Part shown: positions 8,911 through 18,192 of the stretch, piece after piece
How positions within the stretch are numbered: position 1 is the stretch's first letter
Layout: each line of letters opens with the position of its first letter
Assembly: GCF_002278075.1 (NCBI RefSeq)
Contig: NZ_CP022989.1
Coordinates: forward strand, 3,844,001 to 3,908,000
Length of the DNA stretch: 64,000 nucleotides
Reading direction: 5' to 3'
From: Paraburkholderia aromaticivorans
Lineage (GTDB): Bacteria; Pseudomonadota; Gammaproteobacteria; Burkholderiales; Burkholderiaceae
Position numbers and translations under genes: made by a program
The notes under the pieces: generated by a model
The model's database searches: none
Told to the model about the DNA's origin: nothing
The model's input: only the letters and a program-made list of their open reading frames with translations

Positions 8911-9390
8911 GCGGCCGCCCGGCCGCCTTTGGTTCGCCAGTCACCTTTGCCTCGGCGCATGCCGGCGGATTCGTTCCCGCCGCTGCGCCGCGGGCACCCG
9001 GTCGGCGCATTCGCGCCGGTCTCTTAAGCATGTGCCGCAATCCGCACCATGTCCCACGCACCGGCATCCACGCGCTATCAGCGAATGCGCCGCGCCGGCT
9101 GTGCCGAAATGCTCATTCAAAACGCCTTGAACTGCCAAGACGACGGCAAATTGGCTTTCTATATTCGGGCCAGATTGATGCGCGGATGACCGCGACGGCG
9201 CGTCCCTGGAACGTGTTTCTCAGGGGCGCTCCATAGGGGACTTCCTTCGGGCGTATTCCACTATTGTTTATGGCGCCGGATCATCCGTAGTCTCTCGATG
9301 CGCGCCGTGCGATGTTCACGCTCGCGCGTCGATCCAGCGTTACTGCCTTGCCGCTTTCACAACCTGAAACTGTCGATGGAAGGAGAGACC
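8911..9390. other. Intergenic region before the LIV-binding protein
   Basis: 480 bp with no supported gene. The short frames in it are Arg/Cys-rich shadows. A GC-only inverted repeat just after the stop at 8910 lacks a T-run and is not convincing as a terminator. The right end holds the leader and Shine-Dalgarno AAGGAGAGA of the next gene. Confidence 0.4.
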
Positions 9391-10542
9391 ATGAGTCTTC
9401 GCAACACGCTGAAACCGCTTGCTCTGTTCGTTGGCGCGATCTTCGCCGTCGCGCCGCCGGCCACGTTCGCCGACGACCTGCCGGTGAAGATCGGTTTTGC
9501 CGCGCCGCTGACGGGCGCCAATGCCGGCTACGGCAAGGATCTGGAGAACGGCGTTCGCCTCGCGATCGAGGAAGCCAACGCGCAGAAGATCAAGATCGGC
9601 GACAAGGTCGCGCAATTCCAGATCGTCTCCGAAGACGACCAGGCCGACCCGCGCATCGGCGTGCAGGCCGCACAGAAACTGGTCGACTCGGGCGTGTCGG
9701 CCGTCGTGGGCCACTTCAACTCGGGCACGACGATTCCGGCCTCGCAGATCTACGAGCAGGCCGGCATTCCGGTGATCGACCCGGCCGCCACGAATCCGGT
9801 GATCACGGGCCGCGGCTTCGCGAACACCTTCATGGTGATTTCCACCGACGGGCAAAACGCCGGCAATGCCGGCGTGTACGCCGTGCAGGTCACCAAGGCC
9901 AAACGCATCGCGATCATCGACGACCGGACCGCGTTCGGCCAGGGCGAGGCCGACGAATTCGAGAAAGCGGTGAAGGCGCACGGCGGCAGCATCATCGCGC
10001 GTGAGTACACCGACAATAAAGCGGTCGATTTCAGCACGCAGATCACCAAGATCAAATCGACCAATGCCGATCTGATTTTCTTCGGCGGACTGGACACGCA
10101 GGCCGCCGGCTTTGCGAAGCGCATGAAGCAGCTGGGCATGAACGCGCAGCTGGTGGGCGGCGGCGGCGTGATGGATCAGGATTTCATCAAGCTCGCCGGC
10201 GATTCGGCTGAAGGCGTGATGGCCTGGGAATACGGACGCCCGCTCGCGCAATTACCCGGCGGCAAGGATTTCTCCGCGAAGTTCAAGAAGCGCTTCGGCG
10301 TGGATATCCTGTCCTACGCGCCGTTCGGCTATGACGGCGCATGGGCCGCGATCAAGGCCATGCAGCAGGCCAAATCCAGCTCGCCGAACGACTACCGGCC
10401 CGTGCTCAAGGCCATCGATTTCGAAGGTGTGACCGGCAAGATTTCCTTCGACAACACCGGGGCATTGAAGAGCGGCGCGTCGACGCTCTATCAGGTGAAG
10501 AACGGGGCGTGGGTGCCCATCGTGACCAAGAGCGGGAGCTGA
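9391..10542 (+). CDS. Branched-chain amino acid ABC transporter, periplasmic binding protein
   Basis: 383 residues. Signal peptide (MSLRNTLKPLALFVGAIFAVAPPATFA) followed by a type I periplasmic binding fold of the LivJ/LivK family: KIGFAAPLTGANAGYGKD, the ligand-side Ser/Thr region GHFNSGTTIPASQIY, and DDRTAFGQG. Start ATG 9391 has AAGGAGAGA upstream; the longer frame from 9298 is not needed. No permease or ATPase genes adjoin it, so it must use a transporter encoded elsewhere. Ligand is likely Leu/Ile/Val, though this family also binds other amino acids. Confidence 0.92.
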   Translation: MSLRNTLKPLALFVGAIFAVAPPATFADDLPVKIGFAAPLTGANAGYGKDLENGVRLAIEEANAQKIKIGDKVAQFQIVSEDDQADPRIGVQAAQKLVDSGVSAVVGHFNSGTTIPASQIYEQAGIPVIDPAATNPVITGRGFANTFMVISTDGQNAGNAGVYAVQVTKAKRIAIIDDRTAFGQGEADEFEKAVKAHGGSIIAREYTDNKAVDFSTQITKIKSTNADLIFFGGLDTQAAGFAKRMKQLGMNAQLVGGGGVMDQDFIKLAGDSAEGVMAWEYGRPLAQLPGGKDFSAKFKKRFGVDILSYAPFGYDGAWAAIKAMQQAKSSSPNDYRPVLKAIDFEGVTGKISFDNTGALKSGASTLYQVKNGAWVPIVTKSGS

Positions 10543-10592
10543 CGCGGGTACCGGCACGGGCTTCGTTACATGTGCCCGTGCCGGCGGCGTGG

Positions 10593-12494
10593 CTACCGGC
10601 TCGTCGAACCGGCAACCTTGACGATCAGTCCGGTATCGAGATCGCGCTCGATTCGCACGAGGTCGTCGTGCATCCCGGCAAACTCCTCGACTGAGCACAT
10701 CTGATGGGAAAAGGCGGCGCGCAGGTGCCGCCTGACCTGCAGAAGCCGCGCGGCGGGATCGAAGACATAGCTGGATGAAAACGTGAGAAACCGGTCTTGC
10801 ACCGCTGTGTCGATTGGCAGATCCGTCACCCGCACGAAGCGCGGCAACGTCATTTCCAGCGTCTCGTCGAACTCGCCGCCGATGCAAGCCCACGGCTGAG
10901 TCCTCGCAGGCTCCGCGAGCCACGCCTGCACCTGCGAACCCATGCCGCCCGAGAAACTCGTCAAGGCCGGTATTGCGGTGGTGCCGTCGGTCCAGACGAA
11001 GTGTTCGACCTTTCCCTGCATCGACGTGGCGAACGGTCCATTCGTGGCCGTGAGATCCGCCGTGCGCAGTTGCACGGTGCCGTGCAGACCCGTCTGCAGG
11101 AGACGGTTCGCGGCGATCTGCTGTGTGCGCTGCCGCGTCGCGCGACGAAACGTGTTGCGCTCGATCTCCGCGGTAAAACCCGCGTCTTCCGCACGGTAAG
11201 CGTAATGCGCCGCTCCGCTTTCATCGATGTCGATCTGCACGCGCGCGCTGCGTTCGCGCAATTGCGTGGCCGGCGTTCGCGCCAGCACGCCCTCGCCCAC
11301 CAGCAGCACCGGCCTGTCCATCACGCTCGGCGGCAGATAACCGAAAGCGGTGCCGCCCGCCGTCGTATCCGCGTACAGCGACAGCTCAGGAATCCAGATA
11401 ATCGCGTGATTGATCGCGCTCGAGCCGTAGCCCGGCACGTCCGGCAAACTGTAGTACGGACCGAGATTGAGCAGCACCGCCTCGCTGCCGATGCCGACCG
11501 CGGCCAGCAACGCGCCATACAGCGCGACATGGTCCTTGCAGTCGCCATAACGGTTGCGCAAAACGTCGATCGCCTTGTGCGGGATCGCCGCCGTTTCGCC
11601 AAGAAACAAGGCCACATAGCGGATATTCAAGCGCATCCAGTCGTACAGCAGCCGCGCTTTCTCGCGCGGGTCAGCCGTGCCGGCGCTCAGCGTTTGTGCG
11701 AGCCGGACGATGGCCGGATCGCCCGTCGTCGCGTCGATCGCGGGCCCGCGATATCGCGCGGCAAAGCTCGCGAAGTCCGGCACGGTGGATACCATCAGGC
11801 GGTCACCCCAGTTCGCGTAGCCGACCGCCCCCGCTTCGAGCGGCGCATACGGCCCGTGCTGATAGTCGAACTCGTAGCGGGTACGGCCGTTCGCCGTCAC
11901 CGGCGGCACGGCGACGTAGCCGCGCGCATCGGCATATAGCGGCACATCGGCGGGCAGATCGAAAATCAGGCGCTGCATTTCGACGGGTTCGCGTGTCGGT
12001 TCGACGAGATACGCGAAGGTGCCCGCCTGCAACGGCTTCGTGCGGGTCTTGCGAAACGCCAGATGCACGCGCGAGCCCGGCTCCACGCCCGGGAAGATCA
12101 CCGTGCGCAACACGCCGTCCTCGAAACTCGGCGCGCCTGCCGAGCGCGGCTCCTGCACGTCGCGGATCGCCTCCGGACCGACGGGATGCGCGACGCCACC
12201 CGGATCGATCGTTTCAGCGGCCAGCAACCGCACCTGCTCGATGTCCTTGTTGAACCACACGTAGCGTTGCGCGATATCGTCGACACCGCTCGTCGTGTCG
12301 GCGCGCATGACCGTGTCGTCGTGTTCCTCGATGGAGCCGTCTTTCTGGATCGTGAAGAGATGGACGTCGCGCTCGATCGTGGAGGGCGCGCGATCGTCGC
12401 CGGCTATGGTGGACGCGCTGTCGTCGGCCAAGGCGATGGCGGCCGGGCACGCGCCCAGCGCCAGACCGAAGAGCAGCCTGAGAAAAACCGCCAT
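10593..12494 (-). CDS. Exported DUF3857/transglutaminase-like protein
   Basis: 633 residues from ATG 12494. A signal peptide (MAVFLRLLFGLALGACPAAIALA) leads into a beta-rich DUF3857 domain (about residues 40-230). A transglutaminase-like papain fold follows, with catalytic Cys in NRYGDCKDH (about 319), His in INHAIIW (about 363) and Asp in LYADTTAGG (about 376). A C-terminal beta domain is included. The triad is complete, so the protein may be an active periplasmic peptidase or transamidase. An alternative GTG start at 12536 would overlap the stop of the upstream HTH gene as GTGA, allowing translational coupling but giving a long basic n-region. Confidence 0.85.
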   Translation of the reverse strand: MAVFLRLLFGLALGACPAAIALADDSASTIAGDDRAPSTIERDVHLFTIQKDGSIEEHDDTVMRADTTSGVDDIAQRYVWFNKDIEQVRLLAAETIDPGGVAHPVGPEAIRDVQEPRSAGAPSFEDGVLRTVIFPGVEPGSRVHLAFRKTRTKPLQAGTFAYLVEPTREPVEMQRLIFDLPADVPLYADARGYVAVPPVTANGRTRYEFDYQHGPYAPLEAGAVGYANWGDRLMVSTVPDFASFAARYRGPAIDATTGDPAIVRLAQTLSAGTADPREKARLLYDWMRLNIRYVALFLGETAAIPHKAIDVLRNRYGDCKDHVALYGALLAAVGIGSEAVLLNLGPYYSLPDVPGYGSSAINHAIIWIPELSLYADTTAGGTAFGYLPPSVMDRPVLLVGEGVLARTPATQLRERSARVQIDIDESGAAHYAYRAEDAGFTAEIERNTFRRATRQRTQQIAANRLLQTGLHGTVQLRTADLTATNGPFATSMQGKVEHFVWTDGTTAIPALTSFSGGMGSQVQAWLAEPARTQPWACIGGEFDETLEMTLPRFVRVTDLPIDTAVQDRFLTFSSSYVFDPAARLLQVRRHLRAAFSHQMCSVEEFAGMHDDLVRIERDLDTGLIVKVAGSTSR

Positions 12495-12532
12495 GCAGGC
12501 GATCTCGCGTCGGCACCGCCTCGCGCGCGGCC

Positions 12533-13198
12533 TCACTCCGTTTCGCCGAGTTGCCCGAGTAAAGCCTGCAAGCGCTCAACGTGTCTGAGCAGCAGGTGCC
12601 GATGTTTTTCGATCTGCTCCAGCCGACCCGCGAGGTCGGCGGAGATCGGGTCGTCGAGATCGCCGGCGGCGATCACCTCTTCCACCTTGGCGCGCATCGA
12701 AGCCAGTTCCACCGGCGCATGGCTCAGATGCCGCTCGAAACGCCGCACTTCCTGCATAGCCACGTCGCGCACTTTGCGAAAGTGCGCCTGCCGCCGATGC
12801 GTTTCGGCGTCGAGGATTTCTTCTTCGACCCGTTTGGCGGGTCCCGGCTGGCCGAAAATCGGCTCGGGCGGCCGCAACACCGTCTTCTTGCGCACCGGAT
12901 GCGCGGTGCCGCGAAACCGCGCGAGCGGCTGCTCGTTATCGATCGCCTCACGCGCGTTGGGCGGTATGTCCTGCTCGGTGTGCGGCACGTTCATCCAGCC
13001 ACCGGGCAAGCCGGTGACCGCTTCGATCCCGCGCACGAATTCCTCGCTGAATTCGCGCTGACCGGACAACATCAGTTTCAGGTAGCTCGCGGAGAAGGTC
13101 ATCATGCGCGCAAGACGCGTCGCCGCACCGACCTCGCGGGTCAACAGCACCAGGTTCGCTCGCCAGACCGGGAGCAGCAATTCGTCGGAATCTTCCAT
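12533..13198 (-). CDS. HTH protein with C-terminal coiled coil
   Basis: 221 residues. The N-terminus (about 15-75: TRLARMM...SASYLKLMLSG...) resembles a Cro/XRE-type helix-turn-helix, with a GLPGGWMNVPH end as seen in Burkholderia DNA-binding proteins. The rest is charged and helical (RRQAHFRKVRDVAMQEVRRF), likely a coiled coil. ATG 13198 has GGAAGA upstream; ATG 13213 and 13243 are in-frame alternatives. Its stop overlaps or nearly overlaps the start of the transglutaminase gene, so the two are probably co-expressed. It could be a local regulator. Function is inferred only. Confidence 0.65.
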   Translation of the reverse strand: MEDSDELLLPVWRANLVLLTREVGAATRLARMMTFSASYLKLMLSGQREFSEEFVRGIEAVTGLPGGWMNVPHTEQDIPPNAREAIDNEQPLARFRGTAHPVRKKTVLRPPEPIFGQPGPAKRVEEEILDAETHRRQAHFRKVRDVAMQEVRRFERHLSHAPVELASMRAKVEEVIAAGDLDDPISADLAGRLEQIEKHRHLLLRHVERLQALLGQLGETE

Positions 13199-13243
13199 CG
13201 CTGGGTCTTCCATCTTTTTGCCCGATGTAGAGATCACACGCAT

Positions 13244-13531
13244 GGGCGCGTCATCGTTTTGAAAGGGTAGCCGCTACACCGCATGACGCGCAATCCCCGC
13301 ATTCCATGGCGTGAGCGTCGATCTGTCGTAATTACACGCCACTGCGTGATGCGCGCCGTCACGCGGCAGCCACTGCCGGCGGCGGCGCGCGGTGGTCATC
13401 GTTGTGAATTGACACGTGCATTTGTCCAGCGTTCCGCCGCTCTCGACACGCAATGTGGCATGCTTGCCGGCGGTTGCGGCACGCCCCGTGCTTCAACGCT
13501 AATACCCCAACACCGATTTAAGGATTCTGTA
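13244..13531. other. Intergenic region before the His-rich peptide gene
   Basis: 288 bp containing the divergent promoters of the HTH gene and the small peptide gene. The frame 13283-13531 is open but Arg-rich and not conserved-looking. I see no palindrome worth naming. Confidence 0.4.
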
Positions 13532-13669
13532 ATGAAAAAGATTGTTCTCACCATCGCCGCAGCCGTCGCCGCTCTGAGCGCCATCGCTCCCGCACAAGCG
13601 TATGAGCATCATCACCGCGAGTGCCACAAGGTGCACGTCCATCATCATTGGGAAAAGCGCTGCCACTAA
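13532..13669 (+). CDS. Small exported His/Cys-rich peptide
   Basis: 45 residues: a clean signal peptide (MKKIVLTIAAAVAALSAIAPAQA) and a mature peptide of about 22 residues with nine His and two Cys (EHHHRECHK...HHHW). ATG 13532 has TAAGGA upstream. An intrinsic terminator follows 39 bp after the stop, so this is a self-contained unit. His/Cys density suggests metal binding in the periplasm. Similar HHHW peptides are common in Burkholderiaceae but have no established role that I know of. Confidence 0.8.
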   Translation: MKKIVLTIAAAVAALSAIAPAQAYEHHHRECHKVHVHHHWEKRCH

Positions 13670-13707
13670 GGGTGGTGCCTTGCCCTGACGGGCGCGGCAC
13701 ATCGTCG

Positions 13708-13734
13708 AGCCCCGCTTCAGGCGGGGCTTTTTTT
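13708..13734 (+). terminator. Intrinsic terminator of the His-rich peptide gene
   Basis: An 8-bp stem AGCCCCGC/GCGGGGCT (13708-13715 with 13721-13728), loop TTCAG, then seven T. This is a textbook factor-independent terminator 39 bp after the stop codon. Confidence 0.93.
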
Positions 13735-13923
13735 CGCCGGCAGGTCGGGCCCGGCGCCATGCGCGTGCTCTACGTTCTGCGCGAAGACGGCGGCATGCAA
13801 TCACGGACACATGCTGTTACACCTTTGCGGTGTCAGCCGACGCGGACACGGTCCTGCGCGATTTGCGCAGCACCGTGAACCGCATGGAAAAAGAAGGGCA
13901 GACTAGTGGCGACCACGCGGGCG

Positions 13924-14739
13924 TCATGCCGCCGCGACGATCTCCAATGCCTTGACGACGAGCGCCTCCAGCAAGGGCTCGACCTTCGCAGCCAGCGCTT
14001 CGTCGTACGCATACGGCATGTGCTCTTCCATATACGTGATCTGCGACAGTTCGAGTTGCAACGCATGCACGCCTTGCGACGGCTGCCCGTACTCGCGCGT
14101 GATATATCCGCCCTTGAAGCGCCCGTTGGCCACAGCCGAATAGCCGCCGGCATGTCGCCCGACGATGGCGGCCATTTCCTCGGCCAATCCCGCCACGGCG
14201 CTCGCGCCGTTGGCGGTGCCGAAGTTGAAATCGGGCAGACGTCCTTCGAAGAAACGCGGCACATGCGAACGGATCGAATGCGCCTCCCACAGCAACACCT
14301 TGCCGTGCTTCGCTTTGAGCGCCGCGAGTTCGCCTTGCAGCGCCTCGTGATACGGCTTCCAGTATGCGTCGCGACGACGCGCGACCTCGGCTTCGCCAGG
14401 CAGACGGCCGTCGGGATACAGCGGTTCCTTGTCGAACGTATCGACCGGCAACAGGCCGGTCGTGTCCTGGCCCGGGTAGAGGTTCGCGCCATCGGGCGGA
14501 CGGTTCAGGTCGATCACATAACGCGCGTAGGTCGGCGAAAGAATCGACACACCCATGCGTTTTGCGAATGCATAGAGGCGGTCGAGGTGCCAGTCGCAAT
14601 CGTCGGTGCGCTGCGCGACGGGTGTCATCGTCGCGGCGATGTCGGCGGGGATTTGCGTGCCCAGATGGGGAATCGAAATGAGGAGCGGCAGGCGTCCCTG
14701 ATGCAGCGAGAAAACCGGCGTTGGGTTCGAAGCAGTCAT
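13924..14739 (-). CDS. hutG: N-formylglutamate deformylase
   Basis: Last step of the five-step histidine pathway: N-formyl-L-glutamate to glutamate and formate. 271 residues. The metal-binding motif region ISIPHLGTQIP is followed by DDCDWHLDRLY, YVIDLNRPPDG and LLWEAHSIRS, the conserved Zn and substrate residues of the FGase family. It is the final gene of the hut operon, 68 bp after hutF. Presence with HutF shows that the organism uses the formylglutamate route rather than HutG-type formiminoglutamase. Confidence 0.95.
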   Translation of the reverse strand: MTASNPTPVFSLHQGRLPLLISIPHLGTQIPADIAATMTPVAQRTDDCDWHLDRLYAFAKRMGVSILSPTYARYVIDLNRPPDGANLYPGQDTTGLLPVDTFDKEPLYPDGRLPGEAEVARRRDAYWKPYHEALQGELAALKAKHGKVLLWEAHSIRSHVPRFFEGRLPDFNFGTANGASAVAGLAEEMAAIVGRHAGGYSAVANGRFKGGYITREYGQPSQGVHALQLELSQITYMEEHMPYAYDEALAAKVEPLLEALVVKALEIVAAA

Positions 14740-14807
14740 GTCAGTCCGGAATCGATGAGGTCGAAGAATCAGTTCAGCAGATCATGCAAGGCGCGCTGGC
14801 GTGGACA

Positions 14808-16241
14808 CTATTCGAGGAGGTCCGCGAGCGCCACGCGGTAGCGCGCGTACGCGCCCTCTTCGTCGCGATGCCGGCGATTGTCGACGACCTTGTCGCCGCC
14901 CGCATAGACATCGCGAATCGGCGTCTCGCCATGCTCGCAGAATACAACGCCCGAGAGCCACGCGTGCGGCGCATGCTCGGCGATGCTCGAATGATCCGCG
15001 TCGAGCACCAGCCAGTCGGCGCGGCGGCCCGCCTGCAACGCGCCGACCGCGCGACCCGTCGCGCCTGCGCCACCTTCGAGCGCGGCGCCGTACAGGCGGT
15101 CGGCAACATGCGTCGCCCGCGCCGACGCCAGCACGTTGCGCTGCCTGCGCGTGAGACGCTGGCCGTATTCGAGCAACCGCAATTCCGCGCGCCAATCGAC
15201 GCCGATATGGCTATCCGAGCCCACGCCGATGCGCCCTTGCGCATCGAGATATTCCTGCGCGGGGAATATGCCGTCGCCGAGATTGGCCTCGGTCGTCAGG
15301 CAGAGCCCGGCAACCGCGCCGCTCCTCGCAAGCGCCAGCGTTTCGTTCGTATCGACGTGCGTGGCGTGCACGAGGCACCAGCGGCTGTCGACATCGAAAC
15401 GATCGAGCAGCCATTGCACCGGACGCGCGCCTTCGGCTTCGAGGCACGCGTCGACTTCGGCGGTCTGTTCGGCAATGTGGATATGGACGGGCGCAGTGCC
15501 GTCGATGCCACCGAGCAGCGCGCGCAACGAATCCGCGGAGACCGCGCGCAGCGAATGCGGCGCCACGCCATAACGCAGCGCGGCGCTTTCAGGGCGCGCG
15601 GCGCGCAGCGTGCCGAGCAGATCGAGCAGACTCTCCGGCGTGTTGATGAAACGCCGCTGATCGTCGCGCGGCGCACGCGAGCCGAAGCCGCTGTACTGAT
15701 ACAGCACCGGCAGCATCGTCATGCCGATACCGCTCGCCGATGCCGCATCCACGACACGCTGCGCGAGTTCCGCCTGATTCGCATAGCGGCCGCCCTCGGG
15801 CGTGTGATGCACGTAATGGAACTCGCAGACCGACGTGTAGCCCGCCTTCAGCATTTCGACGTACAGCCACTGCGCGACGCTCGCCAGACCTTCCGGCGTG
15901 ATGCGCGCGGCGAAGCGGTACATCAGATCGCGCCAGCTCCAGAAGTTGTCCGTGGCGCCCGCGCCGGAGGCGGCGCGATATTCGGTGAGGCCGGCCATCG
16001 CGCGCTGAAACGCGTGCGAATGAAGATTCGGCATGCCTGGCAATACCGGACCCGCGGCTTTCCGTACGCCGGCGGGCACGGTGGACGTGTCGGGCGTGAC
16101 GGCCGTCAGCGTGCCGTTTGCGTCCCACTCCAGCAGCACGTTGCGCCGCCAGCCATCCGGCAGGTACGCGTGCTCGGCGAATAGCGCCTGATTCGCCTGC
16201 TTTGTTGATTGGGTCTGGGGTTGGGTCTGCGGTTGGGTCAT
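14808..16241 (-). CDS. hutF: Formimidoylglutamate deiminase
   Basis: Converts N-formimino-L-glutamate to N-formyl-L-glutamate and ammonia. 477 residues, amidohydrolase superfamily. PGMPNLHSHAFQRAM carries the metal HxH, CEFHYVHH and HIHIAEQ the further His ligands, and VGSDSHIGVDW the metal Asp. The extreme N-terminus MTQPQTQPQTQS is low complexity, encoded by a short 12-bp direct repeat, so the true start could lie slightly downstream. It follows hutI by 10 bp, implying tight co-expression. Confidence 0.94.
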   Translation of the reverse strand: MTQPQTQPQTQSTKQANQALFAEHAYLPDGWRRNVLLEWDANGTLTAVTPDTSTVPAGVRKAAGPVLPGMPNLHSHAFQRAMAGLTEYRAASGAGATDNFWSWRDLMYRFAARITPEGLASVAQWLYVEMLKAGYTSVCEFHYVHHTPEGGRYANQAELAQRVVDAASASGIGMTMLPVLYQYSGFGSRAPRDDQRRFINTPESLLDLLGTLRAARPESAALRYGVAPHSLRAVSADSLRALLGGIDGTAPVHIHIAEQTAEVDACLEAEGARPVQWLLDRFDVDSRWCLVHATHVDTNETLALARSGAVAGLCLTTEANLGDGIFPAQEYLDAQGRIGVGSDSHIGVDWRAELRLLEYGQRLTRRQRNVLASARATHVADRLYGAALEGGAGATGRAVGALQAGRRADWLVLDADHSSIAEHAPHAWLSGVVFCEHGETPIRDVYAGGDKVVDNRRHRDEEGAYARYRVALADLLE

Positions 16242-16251
16242 CTCTCAGGTC

Positions 16252-17475
16252 CTAGCTCAATTCACGCCGCGTATAAACGGTCTCGCCCGCGCGCACGACT
16301 CGCGCGCACAACGGGCGTCCAATCCAGTAAGCCAGCTCGGCCAGCGAGTCGACCGACCACACCGCGAAATCGGCCGCGCGTCCGGCTTCCAGCGAGCCGT
16401 GCCGACCCGCCTTGCCGAGCGCGCGCGCCGCGTGCGACGTCACGCCTTGCAGCACTTCGGGCACCGTCATGCGGAACAGCGTGGTGGCCATGTTCATCAT
16501 CAGCAGGAGCGACGTGGCGGGCGACGTGCCGGGGTTGCTGTCGGTCGAAATCGCGATCGGCACCTGATAGCGCCGCAGCAATTCCAGCGGCGGCAACTGC
16601 GTCTCGCGGATGAAGTAATACGCGCCCGGCAGCAGCACGGCCACCGTGCCGGCCTCTTTCATCGCGGCGACGCCGGCTTCGTCGAGAAATTCGAGGTGGT
16701 CGGCGGACAGCGCACGATGGCGCGCCGCGAGTGCCGTGCCGCCGCCGTTCGACAACTGCTCGGCATGCATTTTCACGGGCAGCTTGTAACGCTCCGCCGC
16801 CTTGAAGACACGCTCGCTTTGTTCCAGCGAAAACCCGATGCGTTCGCAGAACACGTCGACCGCGTCGACGAGACCTTCGTCCGCAAGCGCGGGCAGCATG
16901 CTGTTGCACACTTCGTCGATATACGCGTCGGCGCGGCCGGCGAACTCCGGCGGCAACGCATGCGCGCCGAGAAACGTCGTGTAGACCGTCACCGGATAGC
17001 GCTCGCCCAACTGGCGCGCGACACGCAGCATCTTGCGCTCGCTGGCGAGATCGAGGCCATAGCCGGATTTGATCTCGACGGCGGTCACGCCTTCGGCAAG
17101 CAAGGGTTCGAGCCGCGCGGCCGACTGCCGCAGCAGCGAGGCTTCGTCCGCGGCACGCGTGGCGCGCACCGTGGAGACGATGCCGCCACCCTGGCGCGCG
17201 ATTTCTTCGTAGCTGACGCCCGCGAGGCGCTGCGCGAATTCGTCCGCGCGCTGTCCGCCGTACACGAGGTGCGTATGACAATCGACGAGACCCGGCGTCA
17301 CCCACGCGCCATACAGATCTTCGCGTGGCCATGCGGCGTAGTCGGCGGGTAATCCGGAGGCCGCGCCAAGCCACACGATCGTGCCGTTTTCGACGGCGAT
17401 CGCGGCATCGGGCAGCGTGTGTTGTGGATCGCCCTGTGGGCAGAGTTTCAGGTGATGCCAGACGGTTTGCTTCAT
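16252..17475 (-). CDS. hutI: Imidazolonepropionase
   Basis: Hydrolyses 4-imidazolone-5-propionate to N-formimino-L-glutamate. 407 residues, metal-dependent amidohydrolase. [15 protein letters not shown] holds the metal Hx[10 protein letters not shown] and SADHLEFLD further ligands, and [10 protein letters not shown] the catalytic Asp. The open frame extends upstream to 17784, but [11 protein letters not shown] at 17475 is the natural start; the upstream part is an Arg/Cys-rich shadow of hutD. Confidence 0.96.
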   Translation of the reverse strand: MKQTVWHHLKLCPQGDPQHTLPDAAIAVENGTIVWLGAASGLPADYAAWPREDLYGAWVTPGLVDCHTHLVYGGQRADEFAQRLAGVSYEEIARQGGGIVSTVRATRAADEASLLRQSAARLEPLLAEGVTAVEIKSGYGLDLASERKMLRVARQLGERYPVTVYTTFLGAHALPPEFAGRADAYIDEVCNSMLPALADEGLVDAVDVFCERIGFSLEQSERVFKAAERYKLPVKMHAEQLSNGGGTALAARHRALSADHLEFLDEAGVAAMKEAGTVAVLLPGAYYFIRETQLPPLELLRRYQVPIAISTDSNPGTSPATSLLLMMNMATTLFRMTVPEVLQGVTSHAARALGKAGRHGSLEAGRAADFAVWSVDSLAELAYWIGRPLCARVVRAGETVYTRRELS

Positions 17476-17560
17476 CGCGTGCTCTTTGCAGCTTGTTGCG
17501 TGTCTGTGGTGGTCCGCGTGCGTGCGCCGTGACGGCGCTGGGCGCGCACGCGAATCGTCG

Positions 17561-18190
17561 TCATGGTTGTGCGTAGCGGATGCTGACCGCGAGCAACGCG
17601 CCCTCGCCTTCCACCCTGCACGACAGCGCGCTTGGCGTATCGATGCGCAGCGTGTCGCCGGCTTCGAGCGGCAGCGCTCGCGCTTCGCCCGGTGTGATCC
17701 GCACGGCGCCCTGCGCGCAGTACAGCAGGACCACGTCCTCGGACAGCGTGCGTTGCCCTGCGCCGCGCCACACATCCACTTCACCCCGAGCCGCGTCGCG
17801 ACGCACCATCAGGTTGAAGTCGCGCGTCGCGCCGTCGACGAGGCGCGCGTCGATATGCGCCTCGCCGGTGAAGCGGGCCACGTCGAGCGCCTGCGTCAAC
17901 GCGTGCGTCTTCACGCCCTGCGCGCCGTCCGCTTCATCGAGCAGCATGCCCGCGCCCGACAACAACACGAGTGTGCGATCAATGCCGGCAAAGCGAGAGA
18001 ACGGCCCGGCTTGCGCGACATCGGCGACGCTCACGCGCCACACGAACGTATCGAGCCCCGCGCCTTGCGGAACAGCCGCCACTTCGCGCGTGACGCCGCC
18101 GCCGTTCTTCCACGGCGCCGCCACGAGTTCGGCGCCGCGAATCAGCGTGACGGTTGCGCCGCCGCCGACAGGCGTACCGTGAAGCGCCAC
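17561..18190 (-). CDS. hutD: HutD family cupin-like protein of histidine utilisation
   Basis: 209 residues, double-cupin fold. [15 protein letters not shown] near the N-terminus is the family signature, with [21 protein letters not shown] next. HutD is needed for fitness on histidine or urocanate in Pseudomonas and is thought to sense or buffer pathway intermediates. The reaction, if any, is unknown. It sits 2 bp after hutU. Confidence 0.93.
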   Translation of the reverse strand: MALHGTPVGGGATVTLIRGAELVAAPWKNGGGVTREVAAVPQGAGLDTFVWRVSVADVAQAGPFSRFAGIDRTLVLLSGAGMLLDEADGAQGVKTHALTQALDVARFTGEAHIDARLVDGATRDFNLMVRRDAARGEVDVWRGAGQRTLSEDVVLLYCAQGAVRITPGEARALPLEAGDTLRIDTPSALSCRVEGEGALLAVSIRYAQP

Positions 18191-18192
18191 GA

